Source of the DNA: Alphaproteobacteria bacterium
Lineage (GTDB): Bacteria; Pseudomonadota; Alphaproteobacteria; JACZXZ01
Length of the DNA stretch: 60,559 nt
Direction of reading: 5' to 3'
Assembly: GCA_035625915.1 (NCBI GenBank)
Contig: DASPOR010000099.1
Coordinates: 1 to 60,559, forward strand
The notes beneath the pieces were generated by a model, which ran no database searches, had not been told where the DNA came from, and saw only the letters and a list, made by a program, of their open reading frames with translations. Made by a program: the position numbers and the translations under genes. Numbering within the stretch: the stretch's first letter is position 1; each line of letters opens with the position of its first letter. Positions 24,449 through 32,677 of this stretch are shown piece by piece.

Positions 24449-25564
24449 GTGGTCAGGCGACCGTCACCGCGCGCCTACGCAGGACAATGGGTTCTGCTGA
24501 TCGTGACGGTGGCGGTCGCCTGGATCCTTGTCCATATCGCAACCTACAATCTCGCCCGCCGCGATCTTACGTTCGGGTTCGGTTTCCTTTTCAATCGCTC
24601 GAATTTCGACATTCCGTTCCGCCTCGTCTCGTGGAGCGAGGAGGATACTTACGGCCGCGCCCTCTTTGTATCCGCGCTCAATACCCTTCTCGTCGCGTCG
24701 ATGGGGGTCGTGACCGCAACGTTGCTCGGCCTCCTCGTTGGCATCATGCGCCTGTCGGTCAATTGGCTCGCGCGTAACGTGGCCCTCGCTTATGTCGACT
24801 TCGTGCGCAATACGCCGCAACTCATCCAGATCGTTTTCTGGTATCTGGCCGTGCTCCAGTCGTTGCCCCCGCCACGTCAAAGCATCGTGCTGCCGGCGGG
24901 CATGCTTCTCAATATTCGCGGGTTCTATCTGCCGGCCGCGAGCATGGGGGAGGACAGCCAGATTTTTTCCTGGCTCGCACTTCTCGCCATTCTCGCGATC
25001 CCCTTCGCATGGCGCATCAAGATCGGGGGGGCGCACCTCAGGGGAAAAGCGCTTTTGTTGGTGCCGGTTGCGATAGCCCTCTTTGCCTTCGGCGTCGACC
25101 ATATCAGCTGGCCAACGCTTCAGGGCTTCAACATCGTGGGCGGGATCCAAGTGCCGCCCGAGCTCGTGGCCCTTTGGGCGGGCCTTTCGATTTATTCTTC
25201 CGCCTTCATCGCGGAGATCGTACGCGGCTCCATTGAAGCCATCCCGAAAGGCCAATCCGAGGCGGCACTTAGCCTCGGCCTCAAGCCGCGTCAACGCCTC
25301 TTCCTCGTCATTCTGCCGCAAGCGCTTCGCATCATGGTCCCGCAGATGACGAGCCAGTACCTCAACCTGATCAAAAGCACCACGCTCGGCGAAGCGGTAG
25401 CCTATCCAGAAATATTCCAGATTTTCGCAGGGACCGTGATGCAGCAGGCAAGTAAGGAGATCGAGACGATCATCATCGTTATGGTCCTCTTCCTCTCGAT
25501 CAACCTGATCACGTCCGCGTTCATGAATTGGTACAACCGCCGCGTCGCATTGATCGAGAATTGA
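24449..25564 (+). CDS. aapQ: General L-amino-acid ABC transporter permease
   Basis: 371 residues from GTG 24449, six bases after the aapJ stop. It has an N-terminal membrane helix (VLLIVTVAVAWILVHI), a His/Gln/Glu/Arg/Opine-type permease core with FVRNTPQLIQIVFWYL, and a C-terminal EAA loop (EIVRGSIEAIPKGQSEAALSL) for contact with the ATPase. The last helices end near MNWYNRRVALIEN. Size is close to AapQ of rhizobia. It pairs with the next gene. Confidence 0.93.
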   Translation: MVRRPSPRAYAGQWVLLIVTVAVAWILVHIATYNLARRDLTFGFGFLFNRSNFDIPFRLVSWSEEDTYGRALFVSALNTLLVASMGVVTATLLGLLVGIMRLSVNWLARNVALAYVDFVRNTPQLIQIVFWYLAVLQSLPPPRQSIVLPAGMLLNIRGFYLPAASMGEDSQIFSWLALLAILAIPFAWRIKIGGAHLRGKALLLVPVAIALFAFGVDHISWPTLQGFNIVGGIQVPPELVALWAGLSIYSSAFIAEIVRGSIEAIPKGQSEAALSLGLKPRQRLFLVILPQALRIMVPQMTSQYLNLIKSTTLGEAVAYPEIFQIFAGTVMQQASKEIETIIIVMVLFLSINLITSAFMNWYNRRVALIEN

Positions 25565-25577
25565 CCATGCAGATGCC

Positions 25578-26789
25578 TTGCTTGCAGCACGTCTCGTCAT
25601 TCCGCACCGCCGCGCAGCGGCGGCAGACATTGAGCCGGTTGTGACGACTGACGCATCATCCGGCACGGGGGTCGCCCCGAAATCGTCGGTGCCGACTTTT
25701 CGCGGCACGTTCGATGGGGGTGTGCGCAGGCGCGGCATCCTCTATCACATCTTCGACTGGCTCCGGCGCAATCTCTTCAGCTCATACACAAATGCGGCCC
25801 TGACGGTCGCCATGGTCGGCCTGCTGGCCCTCGTCGTGCCGCCCTTCATACGCTGGGCGTTTATCGATGCGACCATTTCGGGAGTCGCGAAATCCGCCTG
25901 TGTTGGCGACGGGGCCTGCTGGACCTTCATCAAGGTGAGACTGCCGACGTTCTTCTATGGTCGCTACCCAGCCGATGAGATTTGGCGGGTCAACCTCGCG
26001 GGCCTCCTGATGATTGCATTCGGTTATCCGGTCGTGCGGGAGAAAACCAAAAACCGGGGGGTTTGGCTCCTTCTCCTGCTCGCCGTGTTTCCGATACTGG
26101 CGGGCGTGCTCCTGGTCGGTGGGATATTCGGCCTGACCTACGTCGACACCAACTCTTGGGGCGGGTTGATGCTCGACGTTTTGATCTCGTTCGTGACGGT
26201 GGCAGGCGCGCTGCCCTTCGGCATCGTGCTCGCGCTTGGCCGCCGGTCCCAGCTTCCGATCGTTCGCCTCATGTCCATCGGCTTCATCGAGCTGTGGCGC
26301 GGCGTGCCACTTTTGACCGCACTCTTCATGTCGGCGGTCATGGTGCCGCTCTTTCTGCCGGAGGGTGTCAACATCGACCGTCTCATCCGCGCAATGGTGG
26401 CGCTTGTTCTCTTCAACTCCGCCTACATGGCAGAGACGGTGCGCGGCGGCCTCCAGGGCGTTCCCGTCGGGCAAGAGGAAGCGGCTTACTCGATCGGGTT
26501 GAGCTGGCGGCAGGTGCAGGTCTTCGTCACGCTGCCCCAGGCGCTGCGCTATGTCACGCCAGGGCTCGTCAACAACATCGTTGATTTGTTCAAGGACACC
26601 ACGCTCGTGACGATCGTGGGCTTGTTCGATCTACTCGGTGCGGTAAGCCAGGCGCTGAAGGACCCGGCATGGTTAGGTTTCGCGAAGGAAGGCTTCGTTT
26701 TCTCGGCTGTCGTCTTTTTTGTGTGCTGTTTTGCGATGTCGAGTTACGGCAGGCGTTTCGAACGTCGCCTCAGCCGGCACAAGGGCTGA
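25578..26789 (+). CDS. aapM: General L-amino-acid ABC transporter permease
   Basis: About 403 residues from a TTG at 25578; a GTG at 25638 is an alternative, since the first 40 residues are Ala/Thr-rich and weakly conserved in character. The core matches AapM: IFDWLRRNLFSSYTNAALTV, GLTYVDTNSWGGLMLDVLI, IGFIELWRGVPLLTALFMSA, and the EAA loop AETVRGGLQGVPVGQEEAAY. The expected ATPase gene aapP does not follow; the next gene is HU on the other strand. The ATPase must be supplied from elsewhere. Confidence 0.92.
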   Translation: MLAARLVIPHRRAAAADIEPVVTTDASSGTGVAPKSSVPTFRGTFDGGVRRRGILYHIFDWLRRNLFSSYTNAALTVAMVGLLALVVPPFIRWAFIDATISGVAKSACVGDGACWTFIKVRLPTFFYGRYPADEIWRVNLAGLLMIAFGYPVVREKTKNRGVWLLLLLAVFPILAGVLLVGGIFGLTYVDTNSWGGLMLDVLISFVTVAGALPFGIVLALGRRSQLPIVRLMSIGFIELWRGVPLLTALFMSAVMVPLFLPEGVNIDRLIRAMVALVLFNSAYMAETVRGGLQGVPVGQEEAAYSIGLSWRQVQVFVTLPQALRYVTPGLVNNIVDLFKDTTLVTIVGLFDLLGAVSQALKDPAWLGFAKEGFVFSAVVFFVCCFAMSSYGRRFERRLSRHKG

Positions 26790-26820
26790 CGATGGCCTGA
26801 AATCCACGCAATCTCTCGGA

Positions 26821-26846
26821 CTGCTGGCGCGATTGCGCGCCAGCAG
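26821..26846. terminator. Strong stem-loop between convergent aapM and HU genes
   Basis: An 11-bp perfect stem (CTGCTGGCGCG with CGCGCCAGCAG) closes on the four-base loop ATTG. There is no T-run on either side, so it is a likely transcription barrier rather than a textbook intrinsic terminator. Confidence 0.45.
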
Positions 26847-26860
26847 CCGCGAGGGGCCGA

Positions 26861-27163
26861 TCAAACCGATTCCTTGAGTTCCTTGGCCGCGCGAAAGGCG
26901 ACTTTTTTGCTTGCCTTGATTTTGATCTGCTCCCCCGTCGCAGGATTACGGCCCATTCGCGCAGGGCGCTTGCGCACCTGCAGCACACCGAATCCCGCAA
27001 TGCGAACCTTCTCTCCCTTCTTCAAGTGCTTGGAGAGAAGGTCAACGAGATCGACCAACAATTCCGTCGATTGCTTCTTGGAAATCTCGTGCTTGTCGGC
27101 TAACGCCGCCGCAAGATGCTTCAATGTTACAACGGCGGACTTGCTGGTTGTCTTTGTCGCCAT
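26861..27163 (-). CDS. HU/IHF-family nucleoid DNA-binding protein
   Basis: 100 residues from ATG 27163, with AAGGAGA upstream. A Lys/Thr-rich N-terminus leads to the two-helix body (LAAALADKHEISKKQSTELL, LVDLLSKHLKKGEKVRIAGF) and the DNA-binding arm GFGVLQVRKRPARMGRNPATGEQIKI, then VAFRAAKELKE. The RNPATG motif is the family hallmark. It binds and bends DNA without strong sequence preference. It is monocistronic and convergent with aapM. Confidence 0.95.
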   Translation of the reverse strand: MATKTTSKSAVVTLKHLAAALADKHEISKKQSTELLVDLVDLLSKHLKKGEKVRIAGFGVLQVRKRPARMGRNPATGEQIKIKASKKVAFRAAKELKESV

Positions 27164-27529
27164 TCTCGTTCTCCTTGATTTCTAATGCCCCGTTTGGATG
27201 GCGGCGGCAGGAAAACACAATTGCCCCTTGGACGCAAGGAAGGGCCGGTTCTACGGCCTATTTTATTGCGCCGGACGGGGGGCCACAAATGCAATTCGAC
27301 GAATTTGGGGGGTTAGAGCCCATTTTTCCGGCCTTCTCGCATCTTTATGCGGAATGAGCCATAGCCGTGGCGGCGACTCGGCCGTGAAGGCGCGTGAGGG
27401 GCGGGCATCGGATATGGCGACGGCGGAGTCGGATCAGGATGCTGCGGGTCTTGCAAAAATGGCCGGGAGGACGGCATCATCGCGATTGTGCGAATCGAGG
27501 TCACGTAATTCGAGGCAAACTTCCCAGCA
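27164..27529. other. Divergent promoter region between HU and the TPR protein
   Basis: 366 bp with no convincing gene on either strand. It must hold the HU promoter (leftward) and that of the TPR gene (rightward). No specific operator was recognised. Confidence 0.4.
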
Positions 27530-28993
27530 ATGACGGTAGAGACGAGTTCGAATGCTGAGTCGAGCATGGCGGGCGGCAGTGCTCCTTTGTCGAAATCGGG
27601 GGAGGCGCTGCGTCATGCAATCCAAATGTTCGACGCAAAGCGGTTCGCCGAGGCCGAGACCATGCTTGCGCGAGCGCTCGATGTGGACCCGGCAAACAAC
27701 GAACTATTGAATGCCCGTGGCGTAGCGCTGGCAAGTCTGGACCGACGGCTCGAGGCGATCTTGTGCTTTCGGCAGGGTGTGGAGCGAAATCCGGAAGCGG
27801 CCAATAACTGGACGAATTTCGGCCGGACGACGGTGTTTTTCAAACAGTTCTTGATCGCCGCCGAATTTCATCGGCGTGCAAGCGCTCTGTCGCCGGCGGA
27901 TGCGCGCATCTACCACAACCTCGGCATCGCGCTTGCGAGGGGGGGAAGTCATCGCGAAGCGATTTTGGCGCAGAGCCGCGCCCTCGATCTGGACCCGCAA
28001 TTTCATTTGGCGCGGTGGGACCGCGCCATGGGTCATCTCGTTCTCGGCGACTACCGCCAAGGTTGGTCGGATTACGAAGCCCGATTCGCGGCGGGCCACG
28101 TTCCCCCGCGGACATTGCCCGGGCAACGATGGACAGGTGCGCCTTATCCCGGCAAGCGCCTGCTCGTTCTCTCGGAGCAGGGATTGGGCGACGGGATTTG
28201 GGCGTCGCGATATTTGCGCCATGCCAAGTCGCTCGGCGGCGAATTGATCGTCGAATGCAGGCGCGAGTCGATCGATTTTATGGCGCTTCAGAAGATTGCC
28301 GACCGGCTGATACCGTACGAAGATCCGCTACCGCCCGCCGATTATTATATTTACCAATGCAGCCTGCCGGGCCTGTTCGCCAACGATCCGCGCGCGCTGC
28401 CCCCCGTGCCCTATCTTGAAGCACCGCGAGATCGCATGGCCAAATTCGGACCCGCCCTAGAGAAGGGTCGGGGGCGGTTCAAGGTGGGCATTGTCTGGTC
28501 CGGCAACGTCGATTTCAGGGACAACAAGGACCGCGCCCAAACTCTCGGACGCTTTCTCGAAGCTTTCGCCTTACCGGGTGTACAGCTTTATAGCTTGCAG
28601 AAAGGCCCTCCGGAAAAGCAGCTCGCAGAGCTGCCGTCAAGCGCACCGATCGTCGATCTAGCACCACTCATCGGCAATTTCGCGGACACCGCAGCCGCCG
28701 TCGCTCAGCTCGACCTCGTCATCATGACCGACAGTTCGGTTGCCCATCTGGCGGCCGCTCTCGGCAAGCCCGTTTGGGTCCTCCTGGGTCGGCCCGCCTA
28801 TTGGCTATGGTTGTTGGATCGCAGCGACAGCCCCTGGTATCCGACGTTGCGCCTTTTTCGACCGAGGGCCGGGGGCGACTGGAACCACGTCTTCGACATG
28901 GCAGCCTTGGAACTTTTGGCGCTCGCGTGGCGATTCCGAGCGCCCCCTCCCGTTCCACCGGGTCGGCAATCGGGCATGCGAACGAACGTGTGA
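27530..28993 (+). CDS. TPR protein with C-terminal glycosyltransferase-like domain
   Basis: 487 residues from ATG 27530. Residues of about 20-190 are tetratricopeptide repeats (AEAETMLARALDVDPANNEL, NARGVALASLDRRLEAI, YHNLGIALARGGSHREAIL). The C-terminal half has the GT-B-like heptosyltransferase-type pattern seen in many TPR proteins: LLVLSEQGLGDGIWASRYL, FKVGIVWSGNVDFRDNKDR, and MTDSSVAHLAAALGKPVWVLLG. Proteins of this build are often linked to O-GlcNAc-type or flagellin/surface glycosylation, but substrate is not evident here. It stands alone and ends at a strong hairpin. Confidence 0.88.
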   Translation: MTVETSSNAESSMAGGSAPLSKSGEALRHAIQMFDAKRFAEAETMLARALDVDPANNELLNARGVALASLDRRLEAILCFRQGVERNPEAANNWTNFGRTTVFFKQFLIAAEFHRRASALSPADARIYHNLGIALARGGSHREAILAQSRALDLDPQFHLARWDRAMGHLVLGDYRQGWSDYEARFAAGHVPPRTLPGQRWTGAPYPGKRLLVLSEQGLGDGIWASRYLRHAKSLGGELIVECRRESIDFMALQKIADRLIPYEDPLPPADYYIYQCSLPGLFANDPRALPPVPYLEAPRDRMAKFGPALEKGRGRFKVGIVWSGNVDFRDNKDRAQTLGRFLEAFALPGVQLYSLQKGPPEKQLAELPSSAPIVDLAPLIGNFADTAAAVAQLDLVIMTDSSVAHLAAALGKPVWVLLGRPAYWLWLLDRSDSPWYPTLRLFRPRAGGDWNHVFDMAALELLALAWRFRAPPPVPPGRQSGMRTNV

Positions 28994-29005
28994 CCGGTTC
29001 AAATA

Positions 29006-29042
29006 CACTCGGCCCCCCCCTCGAAAGGGGGAAGGCCGAGTG
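29006..29042 (+). terminator. Stem-loop downstream of the TPR gene
   Basis: CACTCGGCC (29006-29014) pairs with GGCCGAGTG (29034-29042), and an inner C-run/G-run extends the stem around a CGAA-type loop. It begins 13 bases after the stop at 28993. No clear T-run follows, so efficiency is uncertain. Confidence 0.5.
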
Positions 29043-29158
29043 CACCCCCGCTATGTTCCTTGCCACGTCGATCAGTCGGGTAAATCGAATCGGGAACCGA
29101 TGCTGCGATCATCCTTCGTCGTCTGACGCATACACTCGCACTCGAACTTGCCCTACAT

Positions 29159-29407
29159 TCACATCGTTGCAATTCCACGCCGCATTCGGGTGATCGTCTC
29201 TGCGGCGCAATCCGACGCCCAATCGATTCGTTTCCCCAAATCGTGGAGATCGAGCCGGTCGGCGATTTCCCTCAATCGCCCCAGACCGGTACTGAGCGAC
29301 TCGATTTCTCGAAGCACGGTCATCATCTTCCGCTTGGCTTGCCGATCATCCATGCGAGCGCGATGTCGCAGTGCATTCTTCCCTCTTTTTGCCGTGCGTC
29401 TTGGCAT
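29159..29407 (-). CDS. Small basic helical hypothetical protein, 82 residues
   Basis: ATG 29407 follows GGAGA at good spacing. The sequence is basic at the N-terminus and then a long amphipathic helix (KMMTVLREIESLSTGLGRLR, EIADRLDLHDLGKRIDW), possibly a coiled coil. It starts 46 bp after the stop of the ribbon-helix-helix gene on the same strand, so the two are probably co-transcribed. Unrecognised. Confidence 0.55.
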   Translation of the reverse strand: MPRRTAKRGKNALRHRARMDDRQAKRKMMTVLREIESLSTGLGRLREIADRLDLHDLGKRIDWASDCAAETITRMRRGIATM

Positions 29408-29453
29408 CCCATGTCTCCATATTCTTATTTCCCAGAATGTTTGCTCGGTCGTT

Positions 29454-29864
29454 TCAGTGTTCGGAAATCTCCCTGTCCTTCGTGCGCGTCGGGACAGCCC
29501 GCGAAGCGCCTAATGCGGTCGCTCGACGTGCAGTCGACCTCCTCCCCGTCAGCGGCAGGTTCGCGTGCTCCAGTCCCACCTCTGGCGCGGCGCGGTTCCC
29601 GACCTTCGGCATCCAAACCGATCGATAGAAGCCGGACAGTTCGCCGTAATAGGTCGCAACGAACACCCTGACCGCGGACGAAAGCGGACTTCCCGGACGC
29701 CGGTTCGCGATGAAGGAGAAGAGTTGAGTCCTCGTCAGGGTTTCCCTCAGGCCGATATCTTCAAGTGCCTCCCAGAACTCCGGTTCGAGCCTGACGCTCG
29801 TTCGAAAGCCGTTCACCCATATGACCCGTGGTTGCAAGCCGGAGTCCGAATGCTTTGCCGCCAT
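29454..29864 (-). CDS. Ribbon-helix-helix domain protein (RHH_4 type)
   Basis: 136 residues from ATG 29864. The N-terminal half carries the RHH_4 pattern: RVIWVNGFRTSVRLEPEFWE (strand), ALEDIGLRETLTRTQLFSFI (helix) and LSSAVRVFVATYY. The C-terminal half is Arg/Ala/Thr-rich and probably disordered. The same fold is visible at the N-terminus of the protein at 30705-31520, so there are two related DNA-binding proteins within 2 kb. A DNA-binding role is family knowledge; the targets are unknown. Confidence 0.8.
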   Translation of the reverse strand: MAAKHSDSGLQPRVIWVNGFRTSVRLEPEFWEALEDIGLRETLTRTQLFSFIANRRPGSPLSSAVRVFVATYYGELSGFYRSVWMPKVGNRAAPEVGLEHANLPLTGRRSTARRATALGASRAVPTRTKDREISEH

Positions 29865-30043
29865 GTCCGTATGACCTCGAACGGGTTGCGTATTTCAGAT
29901 CGCCCCGAGAGCCTCCAAAAACGGACGAGGGTTTACAATAACTTAGTGCCATAGCATGTGGTGCTACCGGGGTCATACGATGGCATTAAGTCCCCGCACA
30001 GGCACTAACTCGAAGAAATAGCGATCCCTTCTTCGCCAAACTG

Positions 30044-30064
30044 GCCCTCTCAAAAAGGGAGGGC
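30044..30064 (+). promoter_or_regulatory. Hairpin that can sequester a ribosome binding site
   Basis: GCCCTC (30044-30049) and GAGGGC (30059-30064) form a perfect six-base stem around a nine-base loop. The right arm overlaps the ribosome binding site GGGAGGG (30057-30063) of the gene starting at 30071. Folding would hide the site. No trigger is known. Confidence 0.35.
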
Positions 30065-30070
30065 ACCTTC

Positions 30071-30805
30071 ATGGACACATCGGCGACGACGGGGCGCGCA
30101 TCGCGCTACCTGTTCGACGAAAATCTTTTCCGCCAAATCAATGAGTTGGGTCTCAGCCTCCGCATCGAATTCGACATGGAGGAATGGAAGACATACATCC
30201 TTGGGACCGACTGGCCGGTTGTAAATGCATCGGCCGACCCCGCGCGACACGAGTTCAAGCCGGGGGAGGTCTTCTGGCTCAACCTCCACAAACGAGGTCA
30301 TACAATCGGAACACAAGTGCTCCGAATCATCGAGACGGAGGATTACGTCGAACTCATCCGAAGCCACAGGCTTTGGTACGGCGACTCGCCGTCGGCGCTG
30401 CGCGAGGCGCGGATGCTGAGGAGCGACCTGCCGCGCCTTGGGGGAACGGTGGTCCAGGCCTCCGGGCTTTATATCGATCCGGCGTGGCGCAGGGCGCGCA
30501 CCTCGTGGGGGATGCGCCTTGTGGCGGCGTCAATGCGATTGACGCACGATTTCACGCTGAGAAATCTCCATCCCGACTGGGCCGTGACGTTGATCGAAAA
30601 ACACGTCGCAACCCCGCGGATCATCCATGACCTATACGGCTACCCGCATGCAGTCGAGGTATTCGAGGCGTTCTTTCCGTATGTCGAGCGGATGGAGCGT
30701 ATGACTATGGCTTGGATGTCCCATGCCGAACTCGCGGGGGTATCACGTTCACCCCCACCAGCAATCGGTCGATCGCCCCATCTTTTCGCGCCGTCGGCAG
30801 GATGA
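30071..30805 (+). CDS. GNAT-like acyltransferase-related protein
   Basis: 244 residues from ATG 30071, six to seven bases after GGGAGGG. The middle (VVQASGLYIDPAWRRARTSW, then GMRLVAASMRLTHDF) resembles the substrate strand and CoA-binding helix of GNAT acetyltransferases, with RLGGTVVQ before it and PRIIHDLYGYPHAVEVFEAF after it. The canonical Q/RxxGxG/A loop is not clean, so activity is uncertain. The last 33 codons overlap the end of the RHH-PAS gene on the other strand (30705-30805). It may be a regulator-coupled partner of the flanking ribbon-helix-helix proteins (inference). Confidence 0.65.
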   Translation: MDTSATTGRASRYLFDENLFRQINELGLSLRIEFDMEEWKTYILGTDWPVVNASADPARHEFKPGEVFWLNLHKRGHTIGTQVLRIIETEDYVELIRSHRLWYGDSPSALREARMLRSDLPRLGGTVVQASGLYIDPAWRRARTSWGMRLVAASMRLTHDFTLRNLHPDWAVTLIEKHVATPRIIHDLYGYPHAVEVFEAFFPYVERMERMTMAWMSHAELAGVSRSPPPAIGRSPHLFAPSAG

Positions 30806-31520
30806 GGCGGAAATAGCGAACCGCCCCCTCCGGCGACTTGACCGAAAGGCGTTGGAACGACGGCTTGCGCGTCCTCTTCACCTCTTCGTAGTCGGTCTTG
30901 AGAGAATGGACGTAAAGGGAGTTCCCGAATTCGCGCAATGGCATATTGTCCGGTCGCCGGTAGATCACCGTGCCCGGCGCCTGGCGAATGGCGAAGTAAT
31001 CGCCGGGATCCGGTTGCGATACGTCGATGATGTGGATCCATCGGATGAAATCGCTGTTCTGCAAAGGATCGAGGCTGAAATTGGCGCTGAGCGCCCGCGC
31101 CTCTCCCATGAGACGCCAGTAGGCCAAGAGAAATCCCAGGCCCGTATGGGTCTCGTGGACCTGGGTCAAATCCATACGATTGCGGACCACGAAATCGCGC
31201 TCATCGGTTTCAAGGTGGAGGTTCCGGTACGTGACGATTTCGGACGCGAGACTCGACGAGGGTGGGAGCGAACCCTGTATCTGCTCGCAACGCTCCCGAA
31301 AATACGCGGTTGCCGCCAGCCGCAAGGTGGAGGCGATGCTTCCGGCCGTTCGATTTGCGATGATCTGGCCGCAAAGTTCGTGGATCGATTTCGATTCGGC
31401 GCGTGCAATGGCGTGGAGCGCATCCATGATCAGCGGCTCCATACGAACCGTCGTCCATCGCCCCTTGATGCGAAGGTTGAAGTTTTCAAGCGTGGAAACG
31501 TAAAGCTGACGCTCCGGCAT
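30705..31520 (-). CDS. Ribbon-helix-helix (RHH_4) protein fused to a PAS_5-type domain
   Basis: 271 residues from ATG 31520, which follows AGGGGAAAA (an upstream start at 31559 is possible). Residues of about 15-70 form an RHH_4 domain (RWTTVRMEPLIMDALHAIAR, SIHELCGQIIANR, TLRLAATAYFRE). Residues of about 125-255 match the alphaproteobacterial PAS_5 type: GLGFLLAYWRLMGEARALSA, FIRWIHIIDVSQPDPGDYF and AVRYFRLILPTARKDGAID. A ligand or redox-sensing DNA-binding protein is the natural reading. Its end overlaps the GNAT-like gene tail to tail by 101 bp. Confidence 0.82.
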   Translation of the reverse strand: MPERQLYVSTLENFNLRIKGRWTTVRMEPLIMDALHAIARAESKSIHELCGQIIANRTAGSIASTLRLAATAYFRERCEQIQGSLPPSSSLASEIVTYRNLHLETDERDFVVRNRMDLTQVHETHTGLGFLLAYWRLMGEARALSANFSLDPLQNSDFIRWIHIIDVSQPDPGDYFAIRQAPGTVIYRRPDNMPLREFGNSLYVHSLKTDYEEVKRTRKPSFQRLSVKSPEGAVRYFRLILPTARKDGAIDRLLVGVNVIPPRVRHGTSKP

Positions 31521-31668
31521 TTTTCCCCTATTGCGCGTATAAGAGTACACGAACTGCAATCAAATAGCATCCACTCCAAAACAACATCAAGAAAAATTGA
31601 AAACGTCAGGCGCCCGCCTGATGATAACTGACATATTACAAAAGTCGGAATCGCAGGAGAAGAAGGCG

Positions 31669-32622
31669 ATGCGCCTTCTCTCGGGAATGCGATCAATCGT
31701 CTTCCCGCTCGCCATGCTGATCGCGACCGGCCTGCTCCTCGGAATCGCCATTGTGTTGTGCGCCGCCGCCTCGAAAACCGGCATCCCGCCTGCCACGATC
31801 AGCTTTTGGCAGGCCCTGATCGGCGGATCGATAATTGTCATCGTCGGCCTATCGCGCGGGGTCAGGCTCGGGCTAACCGGCCATCACTTACGATACTACG
31901 CTGTTACCGGCCTCTGCTCCGTCGGCCTGCCCAATACGTTGTTGTTTCTCAGTATATCGCACGTCGGCGCCGGTCACGTCGCGATCTCCTATGCGATTAC
32001 GCCAATGCTCACTTACTTCCTTGCACTTACCTTACGTATCGAGCCGCCCCGTGTTGTCCGGCTTCTGGGATTGGCCTTGGGGGCGACTGGTGCGATTCTG
32101 CTCACCAGCCCTCGCTTTGGCGGCTTGCCTCCAGAACAATATGGCTGGATGGCGCTCGTCTTGCTGACGCCCCTAACCGTGGCGAGCGCCAACATTTATC
32201 GCAGCCTCGACTGGCCGAAGGCCGCACCGCCCGACATGCTCGCCGGCGGCATGCTCATCGCGGCAGCACTTTGGATCGCACCCGCGATGCTGATTTCTGG
32301 CGACGCCCATTTGCCCGCTATTTCCGACTGGCCGCTTTACGCGGCGGGAGTCGTCTCCGCCGCCGGGTTCGCCATGTCATTCGCACTGCAGCGTTTGGCG
32401 GGTCCCGTGACCTTCAGCCAGCTCGGTTACGTCGTCATCGCGGTTACCGCCGGGCTTGGTGCGCTGTTCTTCGACGAACGGTTCAGTGTCGGCACCTCGG
32501 TCGCCTTGGCGATCGTCCTGCTCGGCATGGCCTTGACCACGGGGAACTGGGCAAGGGTGCGGATCGGTTCTCGCCGCACGGCCGGCGGCCGTCGCACGCC
32601 GGACGCTCAGCCCGGCAACTGA
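31669..32622 (+). CDS. EamA/DMT-superfamily membrane transporter
   Basis: 317 residues from ATG 31669 (AGGAGA at nine bases); an ATG at 31621 would add 16 charged residues. There are ten hydrophobic segments in two EamA halves, for example FPLAMLIATGLLLGIAIVL, FWQALIGGSIIVIVGL, HVAISYAITPMLTYFLALTL, GWMALVLLTPLTVASANIY and VVIAVTAGLGALFFDERFSV. The family exports small metabolites such as amino acids. Direction and substrate cannot be read from the sequence. It is convergent with the dehydrogenase gene. Confidence 0.9.
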   Translation: MRLLSGMRSIVFPLAMLIATGLLLGIAIVLCAAASKTGIPPATISFWQALIGGSIIVIVGLSRGVRLGLTGHHLRYYAVTGLCSVGLPNTLLFLSISHVGAGHVAISYAITPMLTYFLALTLRIEPPRVVRLLGLALGATGAILLTSPRFGGLPPEQYGWMALVLLTPLTVASANIYRSLDWPKAAPPDMLAGGMLIAAALWIAPAMLISGDAHLPAISDWPLYAAGVVSAAGFAMSFALQRLAGPVTFSQLGYVVIAVTAGLGALFFDERFSVGTSVALAIVLLGMALTTGNWARVRIGSRRTAGGRRTPDAQPGN

Positions 32623-32677
32623 CCCCGCAAAAAGGCCGGATAGCCCGCGCAGAAACACAGACGGTCGCTCCCGCCCC

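Noticed and set aside
24464..25738. 424-codon minus-strand open frame
   Set aside because: It is antisense to aapQ and the start of aapM, and its product is extremely rich in Asp, Glu, Arg and His, as expected for the complement of a membrane protein gene.
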